Below, one piece after another: positions 48,044-60,458 of a DNA stretch of 64,000 nucleotides; within the stretch, counting starts at the first letter, position 1; every line of letters begins with the position of its first letter. Source of the stretch: Paragordius varius (lineage: Eukaryota; Nematomorpha). The DNA lies in the NCBI GenBank assembly GCA_964247055.1, contig OZ176056.1, positions 2,542,001-2,606,000 of the forward strand, read 5' to 3'. A model generated the notes under the pieces. The model searched no databases, was not told where the DNA came from, and worked only from the letters and a program-made list of their open reading frames with translations. The translations under genes and the position numbers were made by a program.

Positions 48044-51000
48044 ATGGAAAATCTTAGATTTTTATTTACGGAATTAGAATGGGGAAATATTAAAAATATA
48101 GAAAAGTGTGATGCAACAAAATTGGGTAAATTATAAAATAATGTTTAAAAGCCATAAATGATTCAATCGTATTGGCCCAAATGTTGGAAAAAGACCCATC
48201 TATTGTTAAATATAACGTGGCTCGCTACATGCTGAAGAATGGATTTTTTTATGATTATGATAACATAATGTTGCGGAAAGACGGAAGTATAAAATCAGAT
48301 GGCCCTATCAAAGCAACAACTCTTTATGAAATGTCTCACTTAGCATCGCAAGTGTCACTTAAAAACTTTCCTCGAATTAAAATATGGTAAATATTTTAAT
48401 ATAAATTTTATATTTTAAATTACACATTTTATTAATGTCCTAACTTTATCTTCATATCCACAGTGTAAATATCATAAGTATAAATAATATAATATGTACT
48501 CTCGATTCAATTTAATGAATTTTATTCATAAACAGATTAGTGTAATATATTGAATACACTAAACAACAGACTTTTTTAACTGCCATTCTTGTAAATTTAA
48601 AATTTATTTCATTAAAGTAAAATGAATCTGAAAAAAATTGGTCTAAAGCTTTAGCATTTTCTTTTATTATGGTTTATCGAAAATTTTTGACCCCAATTTA
48701 ACATTAGCCTCGAACTTTTCTAATTAAAAGTTTTAGATATAGAGCCATGTATTTTATATCATTTGAAGGATCGCGAAAGTATCCTTTGAATGGTAGTTAC
48801 TCATTTAAATCAACCCTTAAATACGTCAATTTTCACAGACAAACTAATTTAAAATCATAAAATTAATTAATATAATAGGGTTACATGAATATCAAATTAA
48901 AAAAAAAGCTTTTTTAATAAAAATTATTATTATTAAAGTTATTTTACTTAGTTACTTTGTCAAATTATAACTGATTTGATTAATAATGGTTATAAAGGAT
49001 CGTGAGTACCATAGCCTAATTTCTACTCTTTAAAATTTTGAAATTATGAGCTTTATAAAGACAATAAATTATTTTAGATGAGGTGATAATTTTTAAAACA
49101 AAAAACTTAAAAATGGCTGTTTAGAATGACATCAAAGCAATAAATAAGTGTGATAAAAAAATGCATTTTATAGAGTTTAATTACTCTTTCAAATGATATA
49201 TTACAAATATGCATTTATTGTATATTTTCAAAATAATCATAAAACATTAAATTATACAATTTTTTAGGAATTATATTTTTATTTGAGATTTAATGTTAAA
49301 ATGATAATAAATATCAGAAAATGCAAAAACTCGAGTGGCAGGAAAATTTGTTGTCTAAAAATATCGAATAAAAAATGGCCACCCTATTAGGATTGATAAA
49401 CCATTTCATACAGGATTATGTGTTTTAAATTCGGGCAATTAATTTGTAAATTTAAGACTTTGAAAGGGGATATTTTTATTATATTTTCCGGCATACGAAT
49501 TTACCTATTGATTTATGATAAAACTCTATTGTGTTTTTACATTTTATTATATATTATTTGGGACAAAATACAGCATAAATGAATTTGGGAAATCTATAAT
49601 TGCCACGTCAAACATCGGAACTTATGGATGCGTATTTGCTGAAAATCCTTTATTTTATGCCCCCACTATTAAAAACAGTAATTATTATTTTTTATATAAA
49701 CTAATTCAGTTCTTGAAAAGAAATAACTTAAAACGATTTTAAATAAGCTATAATAAAATAGGAAGAGTTAAACCTATTTTAAATAGGACTTATCCGTGCA
49801 AACTTTAATAAATTACCAGGAATTAAACTTATCCATACAGTTTGAAAAAAAATATTTTAAAACCCTAGTTTTATTGTACATAAATAATTATAGGCAAATT
49901 GTTTAAAAGTTTTGCTTCATATATGTGTAGTTAATGATATATTTCAGTGATATTTTTAATGAATTTAGATTTTATTAAAATAAATTTTTTGCAAAATAAG
50001 CATGTAGATTTCTGATATGGGCCAATTACCACAAAAGTAGTAGAAGCAAAAAAAAATGAAATGCCTGATACAATTATCTATCAGAATATATATATCTCAT
50101 CAATTTGATTAGTGTGGTAGAAATCATGTTAAAGTTTAATCACGAAATAATTATTCATTTTTAAGTATATAAGTCAATAAAATAGAATTTTCTATAAGGT
50201 TTTAGAACAACAAATCCCGCACCACTTTACACTTATGTGTTTACACTCATTAACAGCATCAATCTATTTATAGAAAATTAAAAAATAAACTAATTAATTT
50301 AAATTATTCAGTTTTATGTTAATATAAAATCATTTTTATTCTACATAAACAGGCGTAGTCATAAGCTATTACCTGTTTAACTAAAGAAAGCGAATATTAG
50401 GAAGACGATTTATATGATACAGATTTTATTTTATTCATAAAGCATTAAACGACTCACAAACACGTAGCGCCAAAACTAGCGTCTTATTATTATCATTTAT
50501 GAATGTTGAATTTTGTGCCTGAAAAATTGTTTCGTTTGCTGACAGAAAAATTTACGTGAACATGCTATATCGATTGAAACATAAACATGGTTAGAAAAAT
50601 TAGTAGTGATTTCATGTGAAAAAAAGAAACTCTTTGGACCACACAACTGCAAAATTACTAAAGGTATATTGGATGATCACACAACTCACACTCAGCAACA
50701 TTTACCAGTGTAATCATAAATAATCAATAGTTTTTTACGAGCAATGCGACCAATAAACTTGGTGAATGGCCCCACACGTATAAATCGTCGAATCGAAAAT
50801 CGTGAAGTCACCTCACGAAAAGAATTTATATTTAAATGAATAATAAAAGGGCATTATAATAAGCGGAAAAATTGTTACTTTCACCCCAGGCATCATACCA
50901 ATGCCAAATTATTTCAGCAAGAGTAGCGTGCTATGTGTCTGGTGGGACCAGCGATATTATGTATAAACCTGGTGAAACTGTTAATACTAAATGCTATCTC

Positions 51001-54000
51001 AAATCAATTTAATGCATTAATTGAAAATCGGACAAATTTATTACATGATAATCTCAATAGACAGAAATCAATAATGTTGGATAATAAATTTCAAAAAAAT
51101 GGTTTGCCACAAATCAATCAGTGTATCTGGTTAGGCATTCAAATATTAGCTGATAGATAGGTGTGTATCGAAGCCGATGCACAATATAATTAAATTGATT
51201 TCCTTTAATTACAAGTTTTTCAAATAACCGTAAAAACTTAAGACTGCGCCTGTTATATATATATATATATTATGCTTGTTAAGATTCAACCTTTTTTCAA
51301 TGAGCCTTGTCACCCCATAGATACCACTACAATAAAATATATATTTTTTTTTAAATTTAGCTATGAAACCGAATATGTTTTGTGCTTATTGTACAAAGTA
51401 TTTTGGCTTGCACGACTATTTTACAAGGAGTAACAATAGTGTATGTATATGTACCTTACTTTATATTTATACTCTTTATTAACATTTGGCATGTTTTCGA
51501 ATTATAACAACAAGCACTAATCTTAGGCCATACATGTAAATGGCTAAAAATTTAAATGTCTCCTGCTATGTATGACGTTTTTCATTTTATTAGTTACATA
51601 TTTAATTCACCCTATTTTTTCTCCTTAATATTTAAAAATGTAACTAAACAAAGCCTACATGGCTATTATAGGTTAATTACTCATTTATTCGAGATACATA
51701 TATGGTCTATAAATATGCTGGTTACTATATTCAAAAGATTTTTAAAGGGCAAAATTAAAAAAACATCCTCAATCTTATTATGGCGAATCTTTGTTTTATA
51801 GAACTCTATTACTTTTGAGGTAGTATTATATCCCAGAGTTGAGTTATTAAGCCAAATTTAAAATTCTGCATTCGTTAGGCGTTTAAGCTCATTATACAAA
51901 AAAATTAAAAAAATGTAAAATTATACTAAAATCATCTCAAACTTTTTTGCCGCCATTTTTTAATAATTTTAAATCGCTATGCAAAAGGCAAATAATAATA
52001 TATTATGGTTAGAAAAACATAATTAACTTCGAAAAGCTTTCAGGTTTTATCGGCAACTTGATACATTTTAAATTTGGTATCGTCCGTTTTAATCGAGTTT
52101 TAGAGGTGTCCCAATTATAGACTCTAAAAGTCACAAAATGTTAAAATTATAAACCATTTTATCTAATTAACGAGAACAATGTTTGATAATTAAATAACTA
52201 AAAAATCTAAAAACTGTATAAAGTTGAACTCGGGGATAAAAACTACCCCAAAAAGTAAACTAGGACAAAAAAGTGAAAGGGTAATGAAGTGTTAATTTGC
52301 AACTGGTAACAATTTGATATTAAATGTCTCTTTGAATTATTATTTTAGTTTATGAGTATCAAATTTAAATAACCGATCTATATCTAATAATGGATATAAT
52401 TATATTTTTTATTATATTCTATAGCAATATAAAGTCTCTGGATTACCCTTCATAAATAAAATTTAAAAGATAATATAATTTTTTCATTGTTTTAGAAATG
52501 GTCAAATTTCTATAAGCAGACAATTGCATGTGAATGTCATGAAGAATTTTATTGTAGTATTCAGTGTAAAAAAGAGAGTTGGAATTCTTTCCATTCCTAT
52601 GTGTGTCCACATAATTAGACCACCAAAATAGGCAAGATATAAAAAGCGCTAAACTTTCATTTAAAAAATTGGGTGAATTATGCACAAAACACCCGCTTGA
52701 AAAAGATTGGCCGGCCAATGTTAATCCAATTTTGTTCATCAAAATATTTGTCAAGGGCATAAAGGAGTTAAGTATGTTTGATGCTAAAAACACAATTAAA
52801 TTACATCTTATTGAAATTGATAATAAGCAATCTAAGAGCAATGTTACACCATTGGGTTTTTACATTATACGCAACATTTTGGGCTCCTTTACGTGTCCAG
52901 GGAACGAACTAGAATTATCCATGTACGTTATGCACTTGCAAAGGGCTAAAGAAATTTTTGAACTACTAACAAATCCAAATGATATTGAGGATTTTAAAGT
53001 ATCGCCCAAAGAATTTGCCATAATATTCCTTATTGTGGCGAAAAATATGCAAGTTTTTGCGCCTCTCCTTTTAAGTGACGACGTGGACAACTTTTTTAAA
53101 CACCATAAGCAATCTCATACTCTCAAACACAACAAGTTAGATTTTAACATCAGTGAATTTTCGGCCGAACTATTCAATAATTATCCAGAATTTTGTGGAA
53201 TTTTTATTATTCAATCTTGCTTAAATCATAGTTGTGATCGCAATGCTGTGATATCGGATTCAACTTCGGAGGATACTTTGAATGCTCATCTAAAACAGTT
53301 TAATATAATTATTGTTAAAAGTTATACCTATTGTATGTTTTGATTAATAAGAACCTTTTAAACATAGGTAAAATTACTTTATATACTTTATTAACACTTC
53401 GATTCAATTTTAGGTATCTAAATACCCCAGACCAAATTACAATTTTAAAAAACTTCTGAAGGAAACGGTCTTAAATTTATGCTTCTATCCTAATGAAAAT
53501 TATATAAATACGCCAAAATATTTTAATAATCCGTTTTGGAAAAAAAAGTTTCATGTCAAACTACTTAAACGCCATTTTTTCTTTTGCAAAATTTTTGCAA
53601 AATATCGTGTTCATTGCTAATTTTTTATTTAAATCACATCCAACATTGATATAAATAGAAAAAATGGTTTATTTTCTATGATTTTTTAATTTATCCAATG
53701 GACACATGTCGCGTTGACTAAATTTGTACCTCTCGGTTTTAGATTAAAATAAGTACAATCAACTATTTTTAAATTTTTTTTTATATATTCCGGTTTATTT
53801 GTTATATAAGTGCAAAATTTTGCCATGGTTTAAATAAAATCCGATTTTAAATTATCTAATTTTAACAGGCCTGGGGTATCCAACTACCCCAATTTGAATC
53901 GAATGACTAAAATGGATGTGTTGTATCCAAGTGTTAAGACAATGAACACGTTTTGTACATGAATCAAGTTAATAGAGGAAATTAATCTGTGTCTTCACAA

Positions 54001-54376
54001 TTAACAATTTTAAAACAATACATTATATATTTAATAAAATATACATTGATATTCTTTTGGTGCTTTACATGCGCAATCATTGACAATGCTAAATTATGAT
54101 GCTTTGTATGGAAATTCGACATTAAATGGCTGTGCGTGCTGTCCTTTCATGATTTGACTATTTGTATTTTAAATAAAGGATTTCGGTATCTCTTGTTATA
54201 GTGCAAATTCGATTGGCCTTCATTGTGTAGCAAGAAAGCATATAGCGAAAGGAGAAGAAATAACTACAAGTTATATTGGTGGTTTGATTGAAGATGAAAC
54301 CAGTTTGGCAACACGCAGGGCTTTGATATGGAACTCTCATAAATTTAAGTGTATGTGTGCATTGTGTAAGAAGTAA
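48044..54376 (+). CDS. SMYD-family SET and MYND domain protein
   Basis: Lysine methyltransferase family. Exons: 48044-48125, 48152-48386, 49574-49677, 51361-51440, 52496-52602, 52632-53336, 54202-54376. All phases agree (1488 nt, 495 residues). Residues 1-105 are unrecognised. Then comes the first SET part (EFGKSIIATSNI ... FAENPLFYAPT), then the MYND finger split over two exons (CAYC; ACECHEEFYCSIQC; WNSFHSYV). The second SET part follows, with LNHSCDRN near residue 400, GEEITTSYIGG, and a post-SET CMCALC. The order and the PC..C/YCS..C pattern are closest to SMYD4. Intron 1 is 26 nt. Introns 2, 3 and 6 hold transposon remains. The frame changes near 52.61 kb: a 29-nt intron 52603-52631 restores it but removes the last finger cysteine; otherwise there is a frameshift after VCPHN. 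The end at 54376 is uncertain because GTAATA there could be a donor. Confidence 0.85.
48557..49360. mobile_element. Element X copy in SMYD intron 2
   Basis: Starts after TA at 48555-48556 with CACTAAACAACAG and ends near AAAATTTGTTGTCT. It shares interior blocks with 21368-23857 but lacks the nested hAT. Confidence 0.6.
50470..51170 (+). pseudogene. Mariner transposase fossil in SMYD intron 3
   Basis: Around 50930-51000 the reading VLCVWWDQRYYV and KPGETVNTKCY matches the mariner motif VLCIWWDQRG...KPGETVNTKCY, with a frame change between the pieces. Upstream a reading (NCYFHPRHHTNAKLFQQ) fits the preceding block (PGHASTSTAKPN). No terminal repeats were identified. Confidence 0.65.
51802..52291. 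mobile_element. piggyBac-type MITE pB2, second copy
   Basis: It follows the element at 229-714 over most of its length: GCCATTTTTTAATAATTT, TTTTAGAGGTGTCCCAATTA and the end AAAGGGTAATGAAGTG before TTAA (52292-52295). It lies in SMYD intron 4, just before the MYND exon. The left end is decayed. Confidence 0.5.
53395..53933. mobile_element. piggyBac-type MITE pB1 in SMYD intron 6
   Basis: TTAA at 53391-53394 and 53934-53937. Ends CACTTCGATTC and GTATCCAAGTG are near complements, and CACTTGGAT is also the tip of the bat piggyBat element. Subterminal palindromes AAATACCCCA / TGGGGTATCC. No transposase. This is the clearest full copy of the family. Confidence 0.8.
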
Positions 54377-55057
54377 TATTATTTCGCCATTTATAAATAC
54401 TAATATATAATGTAATAATTAGATAATAAAAATGGCTCAATTTTTCTTCATATAAATTTTAAGAGAGAACCAGAAAGAATAATTTAGGACTTTAAATGCT
54501 AACCCTGAAAACAATATACTTTTTTGAGCTTATTGCCTTGAAAGTAATGTCATATTGATTTAGAGACTATTTTGACATATTCAAATATTATTTAACAGGT
54601 TATTAATAATTGCATTTTATTAATATATTTATGAAAAATCTATATGGTACTATATTAATAACTGGTGCACATATGTACGCCTCTCCACAGCATTTACACC
54701 ATTATGATTGACCATAATCGCAGAAGCCTTTGACATTTGACGCTGTTATATGTTGGCATCCATAAATAACTAATAAACCTTGTGTGGTTACACTCAGAGA
54801 ATAAACATTAGATTTTACTTTTAAAAACCACTCGTTTTTTTATCAGGGTGAGAGTCTAGGTAGGACTAATTAGTAAAAATTGTAGCCATGATACTATTAG
54901 CTATTGTTTTCTAAAACTCTATTTCTGCGAAATTAAGCATAATTCATAAATAGAATCTTTCCATGTTCAAAAAATGAATGATTTACAAAATTCTTCGAAA
55001 AAAATAAAAATATCTCGCCATTTAGCTTACATTCATTTTATATTTCAAAAAAGATGA
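54377..55057. other. Downstream of SMYD, nothing recognised
   Basis: A+T-rich sequence with no supported gene or repeat. If the GTAATA after the post-SET cysteines is a real donor, a further SMYD exon could lie beyond, but I could not identify one. Confidence 0.4.
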
Positions 55058-56250
55058 ATAAATCCATTGCACCCCAGAGCAGCGATAAGGGTTTTTCATC
55101 CTTTTAGGGAAGTTAGAATGGCCTTTGTTCCACGTTTAGATTTTGCAACCGGCATTCATGGATGAACATCTGATCTATCCTAGCCAAAGGTTTAGTTGAG
55201 CCAAATTGCGCATTATTTTACTGATTGTATCCGAATTCCCAGATTTATTATTCTTGCTAAAGAATTTGTAAGAATAGTGCAAGAAAGAGATAAGAAAATT
55301 TCAATTAAAGGGATTTTGGCTATTCTTTGTCTTTGGTTACAATATTATTAGTAATCATATAATATCTCTTGGATGCACTCATTTTAAACTTAATAAACCA
55401 TTTTGACTTCAAGAGCGTCCTTGAACGATTCAAGTTGGTTCTTGAATACTTCCAGTTAGTACTTAAAATTTATCTGGATTTGGCCATTATTTTCGCATAT
55501 ATTTTTTATTTTATTATATTTTGGCCTAATTATCATATTTAAAAATAAAAAATTTAAAACACTTTTTTTGTTTCAAACTAATTTTTTCCAATTTAACAAA
55601 ATTATTAACATATAAATGTTATAGTGAAAGCTTGTAATTGAGAACCCAGAAAAATTATATTTCTTTTAATTACGTGTTAGAATCTATAAATATATAAAAT
55701 ATTTAGCAGAAAATTAACAAAGATATACGGTTTCTGAAAGATTAAAAATTGATATTGATTTAAAGTTTATATGATTAAAGGAAATGGTTAAAAATGATAA
55801 AACAGGACAAAAGAGTCAAAGGACCAACTTGAAATGTTCAAAGACTAACTTAAAGTGTTCGAAGTGCAAATGGTATTTTGTGTTCACTACAAATGATTTG
55901 TTAATTATGTATTGATACCAACGATATGGTTACGTTTTTATCTCTATTCATATTATTTATTTGATCAGACGTTATACCCATCATGTTTGCTTAGTTTCAA
56001 ATAACTCTTTTTAAAACCTACTTAAAAATAAAAATATCCGAAATAAATTATCCGACACAATTTGGAAAAGGAAAGAATGCGCAATATATATGAACGATAC
56101 ATTTAGTGTAATACAACAAAAGTCGTGTTTATCGATGAGTGCCCTTTCTATTACTATATCAGGAGAAAGTTTGGAAGATCTATACGTGGAACAAGTGCCG
56201 TTGTCAAATTTCCTTAAAAGATAAATGCTTACCCTTATCCCTGCTCTGGG
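55058..56250. repeat. Inverted pair of about 130-bp segments, with an M3 MITE between
   Basis: 55058-55165 on the plus strand and about 56145-56250 on the minus strand share ATAAATCCATT, CAGAGCAG.GATAAGGGT and TTGTTCCACGT.TAGAT in the same order. The left copy reads AIRVFHPFREVRMAFVPRLD; the right one GIRVSIYLLRKFDNGTCSTY. The origin is unknown. Between them lies an M3 MITE copy (about 55395-55880). Confidence 0.45.
55395..55880. mobile_element. MITE family M3 copy
   Basis: Starts near GACTTCAAGAGCGTCCTTGA and ends GTGTTCGAAGTGCAAATGGT. It matches 11359-11842 throughout (TTTCAAACTAATTTTTTCC, GGTTTCTGAA). Confidence 0.6.
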
Positions 56251-57089
56251 GGTAATGGATTTATCTTTCACATAATAGAATATAAATTTTTTAATGAATT
56301 ATTTAATATTTACACCTCTTTGACCATGAAAGTTTTACAAAAACATAGCTGATAGTTACACCTACAATTTTTTGACCTCCTACAACTACATGCTCAACCC
56401 AAGAAAAAATGGGTTTTATGAAAGTAATGTCACACTAATGAATTAGTTGGTTACAACTAAAAGTATGCAAAAGCCTTTGCGATTATCATATATCCTTGCA
56501 AAATGAGCCAATAATTATTTTTACAACATTATACATTTATATATTAATAAAGTATTCACTTACAATGTTTAATTTAAGTTAGTATTCTTGGAATGTCAAA
56601 AAACACAAAAATATGAAAAATCAAAAGTAAATGAGATTAACATAACTATTTTAAACAATTTTCTCGTTATATTTTGATTGATAGACTATGCAAAAATATT
56701 TATTTAAATATGTCAAAATATTTCATAAGAAATGTGAACTCTTTTAATTTAATGATAATAAGATTACAAAACGTTTAATTTTTAGGTGATTTAAATGTTT
56801 AAAAATTTAAAAAAGTGTTTGATTAATCTAAAGTGGATTTAAATAGTCTATATAAATTTAAATCAGAAAGGGGGTGGGTTATATTAGAGGAAGGCTAAAA
56901 CAATAATCATTTTATTCAAAAAATTTATGTTTGATTTAAAGATAACAGTATTGTCTGAAGTTTTCATTGTAATATTTTAATATATCTATACATACATACA
57001 TGCCATTTAAACAGGGGGGAGCTTGTAAATCCAATTTATATCAAAATTCTTGAATATAAATTTGTATTCGAGTCTTTAATTAATTAATA
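56251..57089. other. Intergenic stretch, nothing recognised
   Basis: A+T-rich, no supported feature. Confidence 0.4.
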
Positions 57090-57341
57090 ATGTTTTATGG
57101 TAATGATTTATTTAGAGAAGAAGATATGAAATGCGAAAATTGTGGATATAAGCCAGGCAACACAGATAAAGAGGCCGGTGACAAAAATAATCCTGATGGA
57201 AAAAATGGAATCCAAAGGCTGTTGTTATTGTGTGGTAAATGTCGTTCAGTTAATTATTGCGGTAAACAGTGTCAAACTGAGCACTGGAAAACACATAAAT
57301 TTGTATGTTTGTCCAAAAAATCACCACCTATTATGAATTAA
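57090..57341 (+). CDS. Small MYND-finger protein or exon
   Basis: An 83-residue frame with a complete MYND-type zinc finger: CENC near residue 14, then, after an unusually long Asp/Lys/Asn-rich insert of about 28 residues, CGKC, NYCGKQC, HWKTHKFVC. MYND fingers bind proline-rich partners and occur in SMYD, EGLN, DEAF1 and ZMYND proteins. The short N-terminus (MFYGNDLFREED) and tail (LSKKSPPIMN) match nothing I know. It could be a stand-alone protein or one exon of a larger gene whose other exons are hidden; a decayed hAT begins 138 bp downstream. The ATG is preceded by A+T-rich sequence and no clear acceptor, which favours a true start. Confidence 0.7.
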   Translation: MFYGNDLFREEDMKCENCGYKPGNTDKEAGDKNNPDGKNGIQRLLLLCGKCRSVNYCGKQCQTEHWKTHKFVCLSKKSPPIMN

Positions 57342-57478
57342 TTAATAACTCCTTTAATGATATTTTGTCACCTTTTAAATCTAACATCCATCCATATTTG
57401 ATTCATAAAATTTATATTTATCTCTTCCAAAATTTTACATGGTATCCATTAAAATTTTTCATATATATACTTTTGTAT

Positions 57479-59335
57479 CAGTGGTACTCAAACCGCGGCC
57501 CACGGGCCGCATGCGGCCCTAAGAATGATTTAAAATTGCCCTATGGCTATGTTGATACTTAAATTATTTTTTTATTGATTAAAAAAACACACAAACGAAT
57601 TTTTGCTTATTTTAATATTAATTTCATTTTTTTAGATTTAATTTTGGTAATTTTTTTACCCAATTTGAAATGTAGAAAAATTTCCTTACATTAAAATGAT
57701 TTCAAAATTTTGGCACACGATGTTTCTGTATTCTATTTTGTTTTCTCTTTTGAAATTTTTATTGAATTCCTTTTTTATATTTAAGCAAGTCTTTCACCCA
57801 AACTTGTATATACATATTCTTTTCATTGCTATCCTGCATCATTTATAAATTCCCATAGAATATTTTTAAATCAACATCATTAAATTTTGACCTGTTTTTT
57901 TATACCATATTTCAAATTATGTCCCTATTTTTTGAAACACATTACATAATTTTTAAACCTAAATTCAAAGGACATTTAATGCTAAAAAAAGTAAATTCCG
58001 ATGAAAATCGCTCATTTAAAAAAATGGAAAGAAAAATTCTTTGTCGTTTTAAATTAAAATGTTGTTACCCATTTATGTAAGGAAAACATAATCAACGAAG
58101 GATATTAAAACCAATGAATAATACCTCGAAAGGAAGTGATTTTCTTGAAATAAATTGCACTTTTTTCGATACTAATGGTATACCTATGAAAAAATTGGTT
58201 TCGATCTGCCCAGATTTGCAAAATATTTTATCATTTCACTGCTTTATTCATCAACAAAACTTGGTTTCGCATGTAAAAGATGAATAACTCAATTCAGTAA
58301 TTAAAACGGTTGTGGATATAATTAACCACATCCGTGGCAGAGAATTTAACCGCCGTAAATTCATAAACGATCTGAAAGATATTCACAGTTAGTTTGATGA
58401 TACTTTTGTACACGCTGTGAGATGGCTAAGCCTTAGCAAAGTAATAAATAGATATTTTTTTAAAACATGATATTCCTTTATTTATAAAAGATGACAAAAT
58501 GTTTTATGAGAAAATTAAGAGTGAAAATGGTAAAGCCTACCTTTGCGACATTACTCATAAACTTAGTATTTTTAATACAAGTCTTCAAGGGAGCAAATTA
58601 ACCCAATTAGCTAATTAAATAGTTGCTTTTGAAGAAAAATTAATAATATATAAACAAAATTTACACTCCTATATTCAGCGCTTATAACGATTTATGAAGA
58701 AAATATGGAATTTACCACGGAGATTATTTGATAGACAATCAACATTTTTATCTAATGATTAAAACTCGTTGAAAATTCATGGCATTAGATATCCAATATT
58801 AAGCAACTTGAGCATTTGGGTTTTGATCAGGCGCATATCATTGAAGAATTTGTAAATTTTAAAAATGTTTCCAATTTGGAGGCTATATTCAAGGAGAAAT
58901 AGAGAAGAAAGATATGTAGAGTTTTAGCAAGTATAAAAAAATGTGCTCAAGTTATCCTAACTGTTTTTTCAACTTACACGTGTGAGACGACATATTTAAA
59001 AATAAAGTGTGCCATCAATACATACAGAATCGCTCGATGATCATATTGACGACGTAATAAGATTGGCATGAGGCAAAACCAAATTTGTTAAAAATTATTG
59101 GTTATTATCAAAATAAATGTTGTTATCTATATTTAATTTTTTTAACTAAATGGTGCAAAATGATTTTTTAGCTGGATTTACATGCAATCCGCCAAAAATT
59201 CATTGTGGTAATTTAAAGTATAAATATGTGCTTATGTGTCATTTAGCTATAAAATATTTGCCATTATAAGGTTTATGGCCCTCGAAAAAAATATGTTTTA
59301 TTTGGCCCGTCAATTTTTTTTGGTTAGTACCACTG
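57479..59335 (+). mobile_element. Decayed hAT transposon
   Basis: The left end CAGTGGTACTCAAACCGCGG pairs with the right end GGTTAGTACCACTG. Flanking 8-mers TTTTGTAT and TTTTATAT match at 7 of 8. The interior holds transposase remains (about 58180-58440) with many stops: VSICPDLQNILSFHCFIHQQ, IINHIRGREFNRRKFINDL and FVHAVRWLSLSKVI, typical of the ZBED5-like hAT group. It is dead, and older than the hAT at 8660. Confidence 0.85.
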
Positions 59336-59886
59336 TTTTATATGAAAACCTTGCATTTGTGAAAAAAATAACTAACTACAAAAATAGTTGGAGATAATTT
59401 TTATTTTTAACAGAATAGTAGAACGGTTTAATTAAATAGAATCACCTGATTATTTTGGTAATAGATTGAAATCTGTATCATCCCTTTTAAAGATTTTAAA
59501 TATTTGTTATCATAAAAATTATCATTTAATAATAAATTCTTTAGGAGGTTTATGATTGCAAAATTTAATTAGAAATTAACTCAATATTTATAGTTATAAG
59601 CATTTAGCACTAGGTAAAATAACTTAAATAATAATTGTTAAAAAAGCAAAGCACTTTTTTAAATTTTTTTTTCAATTTTTATACCAAAGTAACCTTAATA
59701 ATTTATTAAAAATTATATGATATTTAAATAAGTTCGTCTGTGAATTTTTTTGTGATTTATTTATAGGGTCAACATTTTGATCATATAAAGCTAAATAACA
59801 CATCAGATCTAAATGACTAACTACATTCTTCAGTGTTTAAGCTCAAAATAATATAAAAAACATGGCTATATTAAAACTTTAATTAA
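59336..59886. other. Intergenic stretch, nothing recognised
   Basis: A+T-rich, bounded by the hAT and the next piggyBac-type MITE; no supported feature. Confidence 0.4.
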
Positions 59887-60454
59887 TACTTGGATACAAC
59901 ACATTCATTTTAGTTTTCAATTCAAATTGGGGTAATTAGATACCCTAGGCCTATTATAATTAAATTCTTGAAAAAATATGGAAGAAATTAAAACCAAGGC
60001 AAAATTTTGCACTTATATAACATCAATAAACCCAAATATATAATAAATTTATTCAAAAATACTTGATATTAGTTATTTTAAGCTAAAACCAAACGGTAAA
60101 AATTAAGTCAACGTGACATGTGTGCAATTGTAAAATTGAAAATAATACAATATAAACCGCTTTTTCTGTTTCTAATGTTAAATGTTTTTTAAATAAAAAA
60201 TTAGCTTTAATTTTACCCTTAAAATTAAATGAAGACGATATTTTGCAAAAATTTTGTAAAATAAAAATGGCGTCGAAGTAATTTGTCATGGAACTTTTTC
60301 TTAAAAAAATGTTTTATTTAGATTTGGCATATTTATTTAATTTTTGTTACGATAGAAGCATAAATTAATATTGAGACCGTTTCCTTCAGTAGTTTTATTA
60401 AATTCGTAATTTAAATTTAGTCTGGGTTTAGATACCCCAATTCGAATCAAAGTG
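59887..60454. mobile_element. piggyBac-type MITE pB1, full copy
   Basis: TTAA at 59883-59886 and 60455-60458. Ends TACTTGGATACAAC and TTCGAATCAAAGTG. Opposite orientation to the copy at 53395. Confidence 0.75.
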
Positions 60455-60458
60455 TTAA

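Noticed and set aside
52443-52841. Minus-strand frame of 132 codons
   Set aside because: Antisense of the SMYD exons, whose plus-strand frame has MYND and SET motifs.
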